Shown here in pieces: positions 37,516-49,816 of a DNA stretch of 64,000 nucleotides. A program made the translations under genes and the position numbers. The notes under the pieces were generated by a model. It worked only from the letters and a program-made list of their open reading frames with translations. It did no database searches and was not told where the DNA came from. Origin of the DNA: Hypholoma sublateritium FD-334 SS-4 (Eukaryota; Basidiomycota; Agaricomycetes; Agaricales; Strophariaceae); the NCBI GenBank assembly GCA_000827495.1, contig KN817529.1, positions 248,001-312,000 of the forward strand, in the 5' to 3' direction. The first letter of the stretch is position 1. Every line of letters starts with the position of its first letter.

Positions 37516-40500
37516 TCAGCGAGCGCACGAACACAGAGGCAGAAAAGACTTGCAGTACGACGTCCCGACGAGCATCGACGACAGGCTCTGCAGCTGGTCC
37601 TCGTCGAACAGCTGCTGGTCCTTGTGCCACGTGTCCTGCAGGGAGAAAGTAAGGTCAGCACCCCGCGCACGCAGCGGCATGTATGTATGTACCTGGTGCG
37701 TCTACTCAGGGGGGAAAAAGTCACGATCAGCTTCTGGCCGCGAAGACAACGCCGGCATGACGCTCCTACCTTCTTGAACTCCAAAGCGCACTTCCGGATC
37801 GTGGTCGAGATCGGGGGTGGGTCGGTGGCATGAGGCGCGAGCACTATTTATTCACGCACGTCAGCCAGACGAAACAAACACACGGACGGCCGCCGCGCTA
37901 GGACACACCTTCCGTAAGCGGTGGGATCCACGGCTCGACCGAGTACGGCAGGCTCTCCAGCAGCGCGCAGATGCCCAGGATCGCAGAGTGCAGCGCGCGC
38001 AGCGCCTCCGCGTAGCCGGGGTCGCGACGCGGCGGGAGCGACGTCTTCTTCGCCAGAGCAACGAAGCGGTTCTGCACCCCAAGTACATCAGCAATGCGCT
38101 CGCACTCCGCGAAACCGGGTTACCTTCAGCGGTATGATGCTCTGCCGCTGGGAGCATCTGACCACGCCCGAGAACACCTTTGATGCCATTTCCCGCACTT
38201 CCACATTTTCGTCCGAGAGACACTCCAGCAGGACGTCCATGAGTTTCAATATCCCATCTTGCGAGATCGATGGAAGGTTTCGATAGAAAAACACGACCAA
38301 AGCAGGCAAGGCGTGCAGCCGTATCCTCCAGGACTGAGCAGCGGTATTTAGATGGATTAATCACCATCTAAACTAACATAAAGAAACGCACCGTTGATGA
38401 CTTGACGGCAATCACAAAGTTATCGAGGATCGTTTCGATGAATTCCACTGGTGGCGTCACAGCCGATAAGATATACAGAACAGCTGAGCTGTACGCCTGC
38501 AGCTCGGAACTATCGTTCAGCTCCGACATGCGAAGTATCTCAGGCCTGTTCAGATATTAGTATGCGATGCTTCTTAGACGTATTCAAGAACCTGACATCA
38601 TTTCAATGGCATAGGGGAACATAAGACATGCTGTAGGGCCATGCGCAGAGACCCAGATCCACTGAAGAACTATGAGAATGCATCAGCGACAAGTAAAACA
38701 CGAGGAGGTAAGATAATCGTACGCGTCAAGCCCACTTTGTCATACTACAGATTTATTTATCAGCTCCGATTTCCAGAACGTCCGAATATTAATCTCACCT
38801 CTGACTGGTTGACACGAGGAGGTGGAAGACGCTCATCCCTCCATTTCGGCAATTTAGCTAGAACATCAGATAGGTAATGCATATAGGGTGGGTTTCTAAC
38901 ACAAAGCAGAAACGTTCAAAGGAGATATGCGGTCATTAAAATACGATTTCCTTACCGAATATTCAACGGGTCTTTCTCAGTCTCGCAAGCCTGCAAAAAC
39001 GCCGCTGTGGAGGGTCGCCAGGGTTGCCATTGATTGCTGAGAATGACAAAAAGTCCTTGACAGACATGTTGACGCATCTAGATTGAACGTTAGACACCAT
39101 TCGGGCTATTGTTTATCCCCTCACCTCCGCATAGGCCGAGCCTGCGTTGTCGAAGAGCAACTTGACGTACGGGTCCGCTTTGGGGTTGAAGTATATCCCA
39201 AGAGCGTCCACCATAATCCCAAATAGGCACAATGGTTTCGTCACTGCAGGATGCTCAGCAAATGAAGTATGGAAAAATAGGAATAATAATCGTACTTTCA
39301 AACGCAGAATCGCCGCTGAAATCCAGAGGCAAAGAAGTTATCCAGTCTACTATGAATTTGTTTCTCCGAGGATCGCGTCTGTTTAATTGTAGCTAACACA
39401 GGCCTTCAGCAATAGACGCAGAATTTGTTTACCAATGTCCCTCACCTGGAAGATATTTTCCCAGAAGGATAGAGTTTCTGGAGTAATTTGGCCGACAATC
39501 CTGCCTAAGCGACTTGCGACCCAAGACCAAAGTTTATTGGACGCAGAAGGCGGCCAATGTTTCGAACCTTGAGGTAAATAGTGTCAATTTGTGGTAGAAC
39601 TTCGCAAATTACCACGACTACTGACCACGCATGATACCAGCGAGTATCTCGGCTCCTGCTCGTTGCTTGAACTTCTCCGAGTCGAAAAGCAGCGGGTCAA
39701 TAGCTTCGAGTATCTTGTCCAGTCCTTCGTCCCCAAAGATTTTGGCTAAAATTGGAAATGTGAGCCAAAAATGATAGCTCGGTATGCTTTGTAGGCACCT
39801 ATATATTTAAAGAACAGCACATTGTCCTGACGAACATCTAACGACGTGCCGCCGCCTTTGCCAGATTCTTGCGCCCACAAAGCCGAGAGTTGGTGAATAT
39901 AGTCATCTTTGACAATCGTATGCTTGATGGCGTTCAAACATGGTATGGAACCTGCTTCCCAAACTAATGGTGACTCTCCATCAGCGACAGACCTATATCC
40001 CTTGATGGTTTTTGACCAGGTCAAAAAACCTGTCCTAATCTTATCAAAGTACAGGCTGGAGGAGTGTGTATTAGCTACACGTCTCATGTCATTCGGCTTG
40101 GCACTAACCCGTCGCCTGAAACCGGCCTCTGAAGGCTTGAAATAAATTCATTTGGATCACTTATGGTGATTTCACGGGCCAAGGGATTTGTCCATTCGTC
40201 TAACCAAAGTTCTTCCTTGGTCGCCGAAAAGCTTCTTATCTTGACCAATGTCATCAGTTTCACAAGACCTCTGAGCGGGGAAGTGATCAGGTTAAAAACG
40301 TGGGTGACACGACACAATCGCCGGACCTTTGGGCGATTGCACGGATCGTAGGTTGAGGGTTTGTTGTTTGGTCCAAGAAGAACTGGGCAACCTCTGGGGC
40401 AGTGGGAGCATCTCTCCGCAGCAGCCCATACAAGAAACGTGCAGCTGTTTGCAAATATCGCCACTTGCAAGTCGTATGGTATCAATGAATGTCTCCTCAT

Positions 40501-43500
40501 TATGGGACATGAGACTTACATGTGTCGCTGGCCTCAATGCAATCTCAAGGATAGAGCGGACCTTCGAAACAGTGTTCAACTGATATTAACTTCCCAAAGG
40601 CAAAGATAAAACATACCGTATTCGTATGGAGAGCCTCCCGACTCGCTACTCGCGATAATGACTTCTCTCTTGACCGCCTCAAAAAAAGTTGATCCACAAA
40701 CGAGGGCGAAAATTCGGCTCTCAACGCATTCAAGGCTTGCTCCACGCCAGGAATAGCAAGTGTGTAAGCGTCTGTATGCGTGGCCTCCTCGTTCAAGTGT
40801 GTCACACAATCTTGGGAGAGATTGTTCACTAATTTTTGAATGGAAGGCTATTTATGGTCGTTATCATTCGGTGTAGTTGGAAACCAGGGCGAATGAAGTA
40901 CCTTTTCCTCGTGTTGGCATTCAAGAAGGGTCACAAGGTATTGTTTGTGGAATTTCTGATCTGTCGGAAGTCAGCAAATTTAGCCAATCTGCTAAACAGC
41001 AATAACATACCTGCTAAAGCGTATGCCGCTGCAAGGCCAAGGTGAGATGACGACTACGCCACAATCACAATTGCGTACCTATGCCTTTGTTCCAGAGGAT
41101 ATACAGAGCACCCTTCATTCTATCGGGGTCGTTGCCTTTCTCGAGGGCCTTGAACAGATATGGAAGTATATATCTAGTAGATCGAACATAGTACTTCATA
41201 GAAGATTAGTATATTTATCTTTTGTGCGAGGGTAACACATACCCCAGATACGTTATGGAGGACACTTTGTGCTTGTCTATGGAATTCTATTAAGAAAAGA
41301 GGCCACTAGAAGGCAGTGTTCACCCACCTCCGGATCCGCGTGTATGGCGAGAGCGACAGTTCGACTAGTTCGTCGAGCATCTTATCGTCAAATGCAGATC
41401 GACGGCGGTACAATGCATGCATATATACCCGTCCACTATGGTATACATGCGCGCGTTTGACGAAGACTAAGCGAGAATTATCCTTCTGCCTGAGCCACGA
41501 CCTGTTTAAACTGTGGAGAATAAGTATGATAGGGTTAAAGGAAGTAGCGAATTTGCGTACTCCCGAGCCTGCGCATAATTCTTTTGCATAGAATCGAAAT
41601 CACTGCGGCTCAAGCCGTACGACAAGAGATACGTATCAATTGCTCTTGTTATGCCAATGACAGCATCGATATGGTCTTCACCGTTCGTTGCATTCCTGAA
41701 GCTTGCAGCAGCGTATAGGACGGCTTTACCGAATTGCTCACGGCGGGAAACTACCAGCCGATAACGAGGGTCATTGGGGTCGGTGAGCGTGAAACCCGCT
41801 TGAACATCTAGATGAGAGACAAGTAATTCAGGCAGTTCGGTATCCGCATTCAGGCAAGGATTTGCGACATCCTTTGGCTGTTCTTTGATGAAGGTCGACA
41901 ACCCTCCCCAAATTGCTCTGCAGGCATGAAGGTTCCTGTGAAATTATTTGTTCAGAAAAGGTTTGTTTTACTGGGGAAATGAAATAAAGCATACCGGCAG
42001 AAATCGTTTCTGGCGATGTTGTCCCACTTCCCATTACTGCCAATCAAGGACTCAACGACTCTGAGGGCAGGCTGTCCTATTTGTTCGACGATCTCCAACA
42101 CAAATGCAATTTCCTCATTAGAGGGAACTACGAAGCATAAGTACACTCGCCAACGGCAGATAATGTAGAATTGAATGGGCTTACCGTGCCATTCGATTAC
42201 AACATCTTGCGGTTCATATAGCCGACCCCATTGAGTATTGTGATCCTTCTCGAAGTCTGTACAAAAGTCATAAGTTGAGACTTTTCAGAAAATGGGCATG
42301 TCGCCGGGCTTACTTGGGTCATTCCAATCTGCCGTATTTACAAAGCGAGTATTGAGGGGGTATGTGTTGCCGATGGTGTTCAATATTCTGGTGATTAACC
42401 GACCTGTTCCAGTATACCCACGTTCGCTCTTCGTATTGTCAACAAGTATCCTCATTAACCTAAGAATCTGTGCTTTAAATGGCAAAAGCTGCAATATATA
42501 ACGATCAACATTGGTTGGTGAGATTTAACACTAACTGATGACATACTGCAGAGCCACCGTAGCCTAGACATCCACGAAGTATGGCCATATCTATCAAGGT
42601 TTTAGTGTGGCTTAGTACGGTGGCGGTGGAAAAGGAAGGGAAACAGGACGCACTCCAATGCAACGTTGTATCGGAGGGAACAGCTGCATGCGTCGAGGTG
42701 GTACGAACGCTGGACGCGCCGTGCTTGAGCTCTTCTTCGATCTCAGCCGTGCAATGAGCTAGAAACCTAGACAGTGTCTTATCTGGCCGAACACGAGCAA
42801 GGCATGCTACGAGTTGACCGAAAGCACGAACAGCATTGGACTTAGCGTTTGTTGTTGCATAATCGAAAACTAGGTTTAACACTAGATCGAATAACGAATC
42901 GGATAGATGGAGACAAATCACGTCTAGCATGCTCTTCACGGATTTCAGCACGCTCTCTTCTTGCTTGCCGCCGGTGGTATTCTTGCGACCACCCTCCTCG
43001 GGCAGATTCTCGTAAAGAGCAAAGACGCGCCTAAAAAGAGATACGACCCAGTCTGACAGATGATTTCAGTGAGTAGAGACACAGGTCATCGCTCATAAAA
43101 ACACACCAGCAAAGCCAGAGGTACTGTCGCGAACAAGCGATCTCTCGTCTGATCGGCTCAAACGGGGCTCTCCAGATTCTGTTCCTTCTGGTAAGTGGTC
43201 GACGTCATCGACATCCATCATATCATCTACGGGACCATCGCTTGATAGTGACAAGCCTGACTGGGAGAGATCCCCAATCTTAATATGTTGCACCACGGAG
43301 ACGATAAACATGGTTGAACAGACTGTCTTGACGGGATCATTCTACAAATGAAAATTTATTAAGAATTGTCAACTTTGAATGAAGAAACGTACCAGATCAA
43401 TTCCAGGTATACATAGCTCTAGTAGTGGTACAATATGTTTCTGGCCACCTAACCATACACTCTCACTAACGAGGGGCCTGGAGATACCAGAGAGCATACT

Positions 43501-45466
43501 CAGAACAGCAGTGGTTCGATGGGTTTCGTTTACGACCTCCAATCCTCCATATGCACGCTCAAGCAGTTCTGGCATTATGATAGATGGCTCAAGCATCGCC
43601 AAAGAGCGAAGGGCACCCTGAGCATAGCTCATACACACTGGATCCTTCGAAAACATGGCCAATAGAGAGGGTGTCTTGAGAATGTTAACGAAGGCACGGC
43701 GGATGGCAGGAGTCAGTCGATGTTCCTATCGAAAACGATCGCGATGTTATTACTTGATATCCATAGCAAAAACTATACATACACTCGGTGTTTTACACGA
43801 AACTTGTTCCTCTTCTTTCCAGCGCTTGATGAAATCAGCACCAAGGCGTTGTACGAACGTGGTTAACTGGATGAGGGTAAGCTGATACATGAAGTTGATT
43901 ATGATAGAACCTACCGATAAAGTCCAAGTCCCGGTGTTCGAAGGATGGAAGAAGGTTTCAATACTTGTAATGAGACGATCTAATGAATCCAATGCCTTTG
44001 ATCCTGCAACATACCCACTTTGTTTGGGCAACTGTCCATTCTTCACTCTCACATTGGTAGGGGTGGTTTCACGAACGTCGCCGTCTACTGCCATCGAGTA
44101 AACGAGAATACGGGCAAGAGCATCTACAAAAAAGTTCAGAGATACATTGGCGGCCTTTGGAAAGATCATGACTGACGGATTCTACTGATAGCTTTCTTGA
44201 TCTTGAAACCACTCTTATCCAGGAGATCGGCATGGAAAGAAGTGTTTGACGCTCCCTAAGCAATTTTAGACCGAGTTCGGGTATAAAAAGCACGCGAATT
44301 ACCCGCATCGCGCCAACAGGAACATCTTCAACCATGATGTATTAATTTTGATACGAAACGTTGAGTAAGGGCACTCACTCATCGATCCCAAGCCTTTCCC
44401 AATGAGCGTATTCCACTGGGCTTCGTCCCATATCCCAACAATCTTGTATGCGGCCCCTCCTTCTACATCCGCGTAAGGTCCTGATACATGTTCCTCGGCT
44501 AGATCTCCGCACAGCTCCAAAAATCTTTCATCGACTACACCAGAGTTGAAAGCTTCCCAGAGTCTGAATAGAGACGGTAGATATAGATGTGTGTGCGTAG
44601 GTGGTAAGAAAGAGGTTATGACAGGAGTCACAGTGAGTATAGTCTGGAAAAAATGAAGTTCAGTTAGCGCATATGCTTTGTTTGAAAAACAGGCACCTCT
44701 TTGGTCAGTATAGGAAGGAAGGTTTCAAGCATGGTAGGTATTTCACTGGCCGGATAATATCGTTTGCACAGCTCTGCTACATACAGGAGAATGTTGACGA
44801 GGTTTCTTCTGTTCGAGCGTTAGTAGAAAAGCAGTTGACAACGGGTAAATACTCACGATGTTTCGTCGAGACTGGTTTTGGGCCACAATTCTTTCTGTAA
44901 GACGCGCCACAGTGGCTGCCAAGGCAGTTCAAGGTCAGAAGGTTCGAGCTTCCTTTTCAAACCAGGTTTGTTTCCGAGCAAGCGTGAAAGCATATCAGCC
45001 CAACTGCGAAGGACTCGTGGTTCGACGCCAGGAACGAGACATAATTCATAGTAGACGCGTACAAGCTTAGCGCGCGTCGTCTTTGGGATCGGATAACGCA
45101 TTAACATCCAGCTGATGGAGATGTGAATGAGTGGCACACCAATTAGACGCGCAAGACATACCATTGCAGCATTCCATCCCATGTACTAAGAACAAGCCAA
45201 TTCTTGCTGCTAGCACAGATATAGATCTTCTCCGCAATCTTCTCAAGGCGAGTTTGCATGTCCTCGACTGTCTCGCATTCATATGGTACCGCACTGAGAT
45301 AAGTTTGTAAAGAAGCGCGCTGCTTATCGTAAGCAGAAAGATCGGCCAGTTCACCCATGGAATCCGCGACAGAAATTTCGTCGTCTTCCATAATCGCCGA
45401 TATATTGTAGGACGAATCTGTGAAAGACTTTGGGAATTGAAATATTTCTGTGTCAGGAATAAGCAT
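37516..45466 (-). CDS. BLM10: Proteasome activator BLM10/PA200
   Basis: An 8-kb minus-strand gene with more than twenty exons. The ATG at 45466 (MLIPDTEIFQFPKSF) leads into an N-terminal region with VPYECETVEDMQTRLEKI, WLVLSTWDGMLQ, then RAKLVRVYYELCLVPGVEPR, WADMLSRLLGNKPG and the very typical ELPWQPLWRVLQKELWPK. Helical HEAT-like repeat segments follow throughout, including KIVGIWDEAQWNTLIGKGLG. The C-terminal exons read SLPYSVEPWIPPLTE, PPISTTIRKCALEFKK and DTWHKDQQLFDEDQLQSL, matching the C-terminal domain of the family. BLM10/PA200 caps the 20S proteasome, mainly in the nucleus, and promotes ATP-independent degradation. The length (roughly 1,900-2,000 residues) is as expected. The predicted end is SYCKSFLPLCSCAR, without the usual terminal HbYX (see findings). 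Individual exon edges were not all fixed. It is divergent from the gene at 45737. Confidence 0.9.
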
Positions 45467-45736
45467 TTCGATGAAGTTGGATGGTTCGTATGTGGTTGCG
45501 GTGTCTGGGTGGATAAATATAAGTGGTACAGAGACTCACATTAGATCCCGCTTATTTATACTGCTCACTAGCTGACGCGTCCACCTATATTGCGATTGGA
45601 CAGGTCTATGGCAGAAATTATGCAGAGACGCGCAAGCCCTTCGAGACTCTGACGCGTGGCGTAGCCTATCCTTCGGCACGTGCCATATATAGTCCGGTTA
45701 CTCAAAAGTGCTGTTAGTTACTCACTCACTTGTTCA
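45467..45736. promoter_or_regulatory. Divergent promoter, BLM10 / Aim18-like gene
   Basis: 270 bp between start codons on opposite strands. GGCACGTGCC at 45676-45685 is a 10-bp palindrome containing an E-box CACGTG, followed by a TATATA run; either could serve the promoters. BLM10 may have an untranslated first exon here, since an acceptor-like CCACCCAG lies just upstream of its ATG. Confidence 0.45.
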
Positions 45737-46795
45737 ATGATGTCGTTCCTTTCTTCCTTGGCCCGAGCAACCCGGACGTTGCGTCCTGCCACTTCACGGC
45801 GGCTGGTATCGTCTATATCCAACCAAACAACGCGTAAATCATATCGTTCCTTGGCATGCGGCGCAGCATTCGGCGTTGCGGCCTACCTTACTTTGTCAAG
45901 TAATGGCGTGCATATGGATAGCATCGTCGAGGCGCCACCTGTAGTGCAAGCCGTCCCAGAAGAGACGATAGGTAGCTGGAAATCTACCTCTTACTATTCT
46001 CGAGTTGAAATAATCCCCAGTTGACCCGGCTACATCCATTGCTTTTCCGAAATCAATGAAAATCCCCTCCAACCTCAAGATCCCGCCTTTGACACTTGTC
46101 GGCGTTGGTGTTAGGACCGTCTCTTTCCTGGGTGTCAAGGTGTATTCAATTGGATTCTATGCCGACCTCTCCAGCTCGACTCTAAAAGTAAGGCCATGTC
46201 TACTAAATCATTTAACACTTCTGCAGCTAAAATGTTTGTTCAAAGATTCCTCTGGATATATCTCCAGAGGAGAAAATCGACTACATTGTTCGTAACACCG
46301 CCTGTGTAATTCGCATCGGTAAGTATGTCCTTGAATTTGTCTTTACCTCTGTCCTTGACAAGATTACGAAATAGTTCCGACGCGTAATACGTCGTACACG
46401 CACCTAAGAGATGCCTTTATGCGTGCAATGCATGCCCGCCTTTCTGCAGGCATAAAGGATGGCAGCATTACTCAAGAAATGGCTATGGACGTTGCATCAC
46501 CTTTAAGGACACTCAAAGGTCTTTTCCCAAACTCACCCCTTGCAAAACATACCCCTTTGGACATATTCCTCGCTGCGCCGCTACACAATCGGCAACGTCC
46601 ATTGGTTTTCCGAGACCTAGGTTCGATTGAGAGTGACTGGGTGGCGACGGAGTTTGTCCTCAACTATTTCGACACCAGCGCCCCGAGTCCCGCAGTACGT
46701 CTCTTCCAATACTTAATCCAGATCTATTCTCATGGGAACATGCCTATCAGTTGAAAACTGCTGCATTCGAGAACATGAAATCATTTGCTAAGTAG
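45737..46795 (+). CDS. Mitochondrial chalcone-isomerase-fold protein (Aim18/Aim46-like)
   Basis: Five exons (45737-45971, 46021-46187, 46246-46318, 46375-46694, 46751-46795) sum to 279 residues. The N-terminus MMSFLSSLARATRTLRPATS is Arg/Ser-rich and acid-free, a mitochondrial presequence, followed by a hydrophobic helix (CGAAFGVAAYLTL) that may anchor it in the inner membrane. The CHI-fold core shows LTLVGVGVRTVSFLGVKVYS, IGFYAD, ISPEEKIDYIVRNTACVIRI, THLRDAFMRAMHARL and the C-terminal LKTAAFENMKSFAK. Yeast Aim18/Aim46 are the closest known relatives; their molecular role is not settled and a bound-lipid function is only proposed for the fold. The intron at 46188-46245 ends in a CAAAG acceptor; an upstream CTGCAG would break the frame. 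It shares a short divergent promoter with BLM10. Confidence 0.85.
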
Positions 46796-47271
46796 CACGG
46801 CGCTGCACATGCGTATTCCCATATTTTTCTGGACAGAATTGGGTGTGTTTATATCCGGTGCATATTCTTCATTCTCATCCGCATGTTTTTATCTCGCCCT
46901 CTTCTAGAATGGCTAATTACTCGGGGCGACACATGCGAATGCTAACGGCAATGCTAAACTAGGAAACACAAATTTGACCGTAACGTTCCACGTTCGGTTG
47001 AAGTTATGTAGTGTGGGACTACAAACAATTACTTACCTACATACATAATCTGCACATAATTTTCAGGAACAGACTCGGCAGATAACCTTGCGTCACTTGA
47101 CCCTTCACGTCTCCTTGAAGTTCCGCATATTTTTGGCTCCCCTATCCGCACGTGCAATTTTACCTACATCTCTATAACTTTAAGGGGTTGAGGGGCGAGG
47201 AGTCCCGCATATATAGAACGACGCTTCAAGGATGTGGCCCTGCGGCTCCCACCCGTACTACTACCCACACC
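46796..47271. other. Intergenic interval before the PhyH gene
   Basis: 476 bp, AT-rich, no gene-like frame. It separates two plus-strand genes and should contain terminator and promoter sequences; no motif was identified. Confidence 0.45.
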
Positions 47272-48431
47272 ATGGCGAGAAAATTCGAATGTCTTACACG
47301 TATGTCCGAAAGTCTCAGTTTTGCGGCAGAGTCTCATACTGTGGTGCAAGCATAGCCGAACAAGTCGACCATTTCATGGAATTGGGATATGTCGTTATCA
47401 AGAACGCCTTCCCAAGAGAAGATGCGGAGGAGTGGACAAAGGATGTTTGGCATCGACTAGGGATGGATCCCAACAATAAGTCCACATGGACCCAGGAGCG
47501 TACAAACATGCCAGCCCACAGAAGAGAGAAAGTGTCCGTGCTAGCTCCCAAGGTGCGATATGAATACTTGCCGTGTACATGTATATAACAAAATCTGTGC
47601 ATCAGGCCTGGGCCGCTATCCAAGACCTTCTTGGAGGGAAAGAAAGAATCAAAGAAGATTCAGCTACATGGGGTGATTCCTTCATTGTTAATGTAGGAAC
47701 AAACCAGCTGGAGAACGCGACGACAACAATCGACCCTAGGGATTTAGACAACTGGCATGTCGACGGCGATTTCTTCGTACGTGTATTTGTGCAGGTTGCT
47801 TTGGTCATCGAACTAACAGAACCGACAGGTACATTATCTGGATTCGCCAGAGCAAGCGCTCCTCGTTATTCCAATCTATACTGACATCAAACCGAGGGGC
47901 GGAGGAACGATGATTTGCCCGCAAGGAATTGACCTACTGGCAAATTATTTGGCTAAACACCCGGAGGGTGTCTTACCTACAGGATTGTCGTTTACGCCAT
48001 CAACCAGCAAGTATGAGAAAAATGAAGACCATCCAGGATATTGGTCCCACTTGAAGGAAGTTAAAAGGCAGTGTACAAATTTCATCGAGATGACGGGAGA
48101 GCCAGGAGATGTCGTGCTCATGCACCCTTTGATGCTACACTCGGCAGCGAAGAACTATCTGCGGATTCCGAGGATTATCACAAATCCTCCCGTTTTCCTC
48201 AAAGAGCCGTTCAATTTCGACAGAGAAAATCCCGAAGAGTACAGCCTAGTCGAGAGAAAAACATTGAAAGCACTTGGTGTCGAACGGTTCCCGTTCAAAC
48301 CCACCACGGAACGCAGATTCATCACCCCAGCTCGAGTGTTGAGGCAACAGAAGATGCTTGAAGAGGAAAAGAAGAGGTTAGAGGCGCTGCGAGCAGCGCA
48401 GGCCAACGCAGATGTGGCCGTATCTGCTTGA
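47272..48431 (+). CDS. PhyH-family Fe(II)/2-oxoglutarate dioxygenase
   Basis: Four exons (47272-47299, 47356-47552, 47606-47776, 47829-48431) sum to 332 residues. The first intron join creates MARKFECLTPEQVDHFMELG followed by YVVIKNAF, the classical N-terminus of this family, which fixes the start at 47272. The iron ligands are His and Asp of NWHVDGDFF and the distal His of MHPLMLHSAAKN; nearby Arg residues in RIPRIITNPP can bind 2-oxoglutarate. Iron sites are complete, so a hydroxylating dioxygenase is expected. The substrate is unknown: members range from phytanoyl-CoA to secondary-metabolite intermediates. No peroxisomal SKL is present (the end is ADVAVSA) and the C-terminal 40 residues form a charged helix, so a cytosolic enzyme is likely. 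No biosynthetic cluster genes lie beside it. Confidence 0.88.
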
Positions 48432-48742
48432 TAGCTTCGATAGATGTACTATTTACGGCTGAAGTATCGGCCAGTCCGCAGAATTGTTGGCAACTGTAGC
48501 GTGTACAGTATTATGTAGGAATTCAAGTTGGAGTCGAAAGGCAATCATCAGGAAATTGGAGGCCTGCTGGTATTTCCAGATGGCTTTTGTGATTAGTCAT
48601 CATCCTGTGTGCTTCTGTTATTGCAAAATATACTATTTTAGAACCTTACCTCTAGCCTGCACTCCTTGCCGTTCAATGACCCTCTGACTAGATCCTTGGG
48701 AGCAATGGTGTGTCTATATAATGTTCGCATATTTTTTTTACT

Positions 48743-49300
48743 TTCTCATCATAAGCACCTCACTATGTTGGCATCTGAGTAGTGATGATCAACATTTTAT
48801 CAGAGTTCTAGCCAATTTTATGGGCTGAGCTGTATGAAAAAAGACACGTTGACCATGACCTGCCTGCAAAATTTATGGATGGTCATATATATCTATGTAA
48901 CATAATAATATTTCTTTCGCTTTTCCATCATATGATGATCAATATCTTATCAGAATTTCGGCCAATTTTATGGGCTGAGCTGTATGAAAAAAGACGTGTT
49001 GACCATGACCTGCCTGCAAAATTTATGGATGGTCATATATATCTATGTAACATAATAATATTTCTTTCGCTTTTCCATCATATGAGGATCAATATCTTAT
49101 CAGAATTTCGGCCAATTTTATGGGCTGAGCTGTATGAAAAAAGACGTGTTGACCATGACCTGCCTGCAAAATTCTGGATGGTCATATTATATCTATGTAA
49201 TATCGTAATATTTCTTTTACTTTTCTGTCATATGTGCTTCACTCTGTTGGCATTTGAGGAGTGATGACCAATCTCCTAACAGAGTTGCAACTAATCTTAT
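48743..49300. repeat. 150-bp tandem repeat (minisatellite), open in frame
   Basis: Units 48871-49020 and 49021-49170 are 150 bp long and differ at a single base (T/G). Partial, more diverged copies flank them (about 48743-48870 and 49171-49300), and these carry about 30 bp extra (GCATCTGAGTAGTGATGA / GCATTTGAGGAGTGATGA) that the inner units lack. Since 150 is divisible by three, a plus-strand frame stays open from 48875 to 49264 and reads 50-residue units (MDGHIYLCN..DHDLPAKF). No start context, intron or known domain supports translation; most likely non-coding satellite-like DNA. Confidence 0.9.
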
Positions 49301-49816
49301 ATGCTGAGCTCCATGGCCAGCCCACTGTCGCCGGCGGGAATGGTCGGCGTACTGTTGTCTTCCGCCTTTGCCGTAATACCCATCGGCGCGCGGGTCAACG
49401 TCCACGTCCACCTGCGTATCTCGCGTAAAGGCGTCGTTTCTACGCCAGACGTTCTGGAGTACGTACGGCTCCGTGCCACTCGCCCCAGACTTCGAGCAGC
49501 GCGGCCACGCTTACCTGCAAGTTCTTTGGCCTCCAGCTCGAAGCGGTCGCAGACACAATGCAGTGTCTGACCGTCCTCCGCGGTACCTACTACAGCAGGC
49601 GGCTCACCGCTGAATTCAAGCTACCCACATGCCACGCGTCCCGTGCATCCTACTGAAGTCGATGAATGGGAAAAAGGCTGCAGCGGGCGTAAGATTGTGC
49701 CACTGCACATTTGCATATCGTTGTCTACGCTAGCGTTACATTGACGTCATTATGCTAACCGCAGTCATCGTATGATGGCGATGGGGGGACAGAGCGTGCG
49801 TCAAGCAACGAGCTGA

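Noticed and set aside
48875..49264. 130-codon repeated protein as a real gene
   Set aside because: The open frame is explained by the 150-bp period; it has no promoter, intron or domain support. Kept as a repeat and a finding only.
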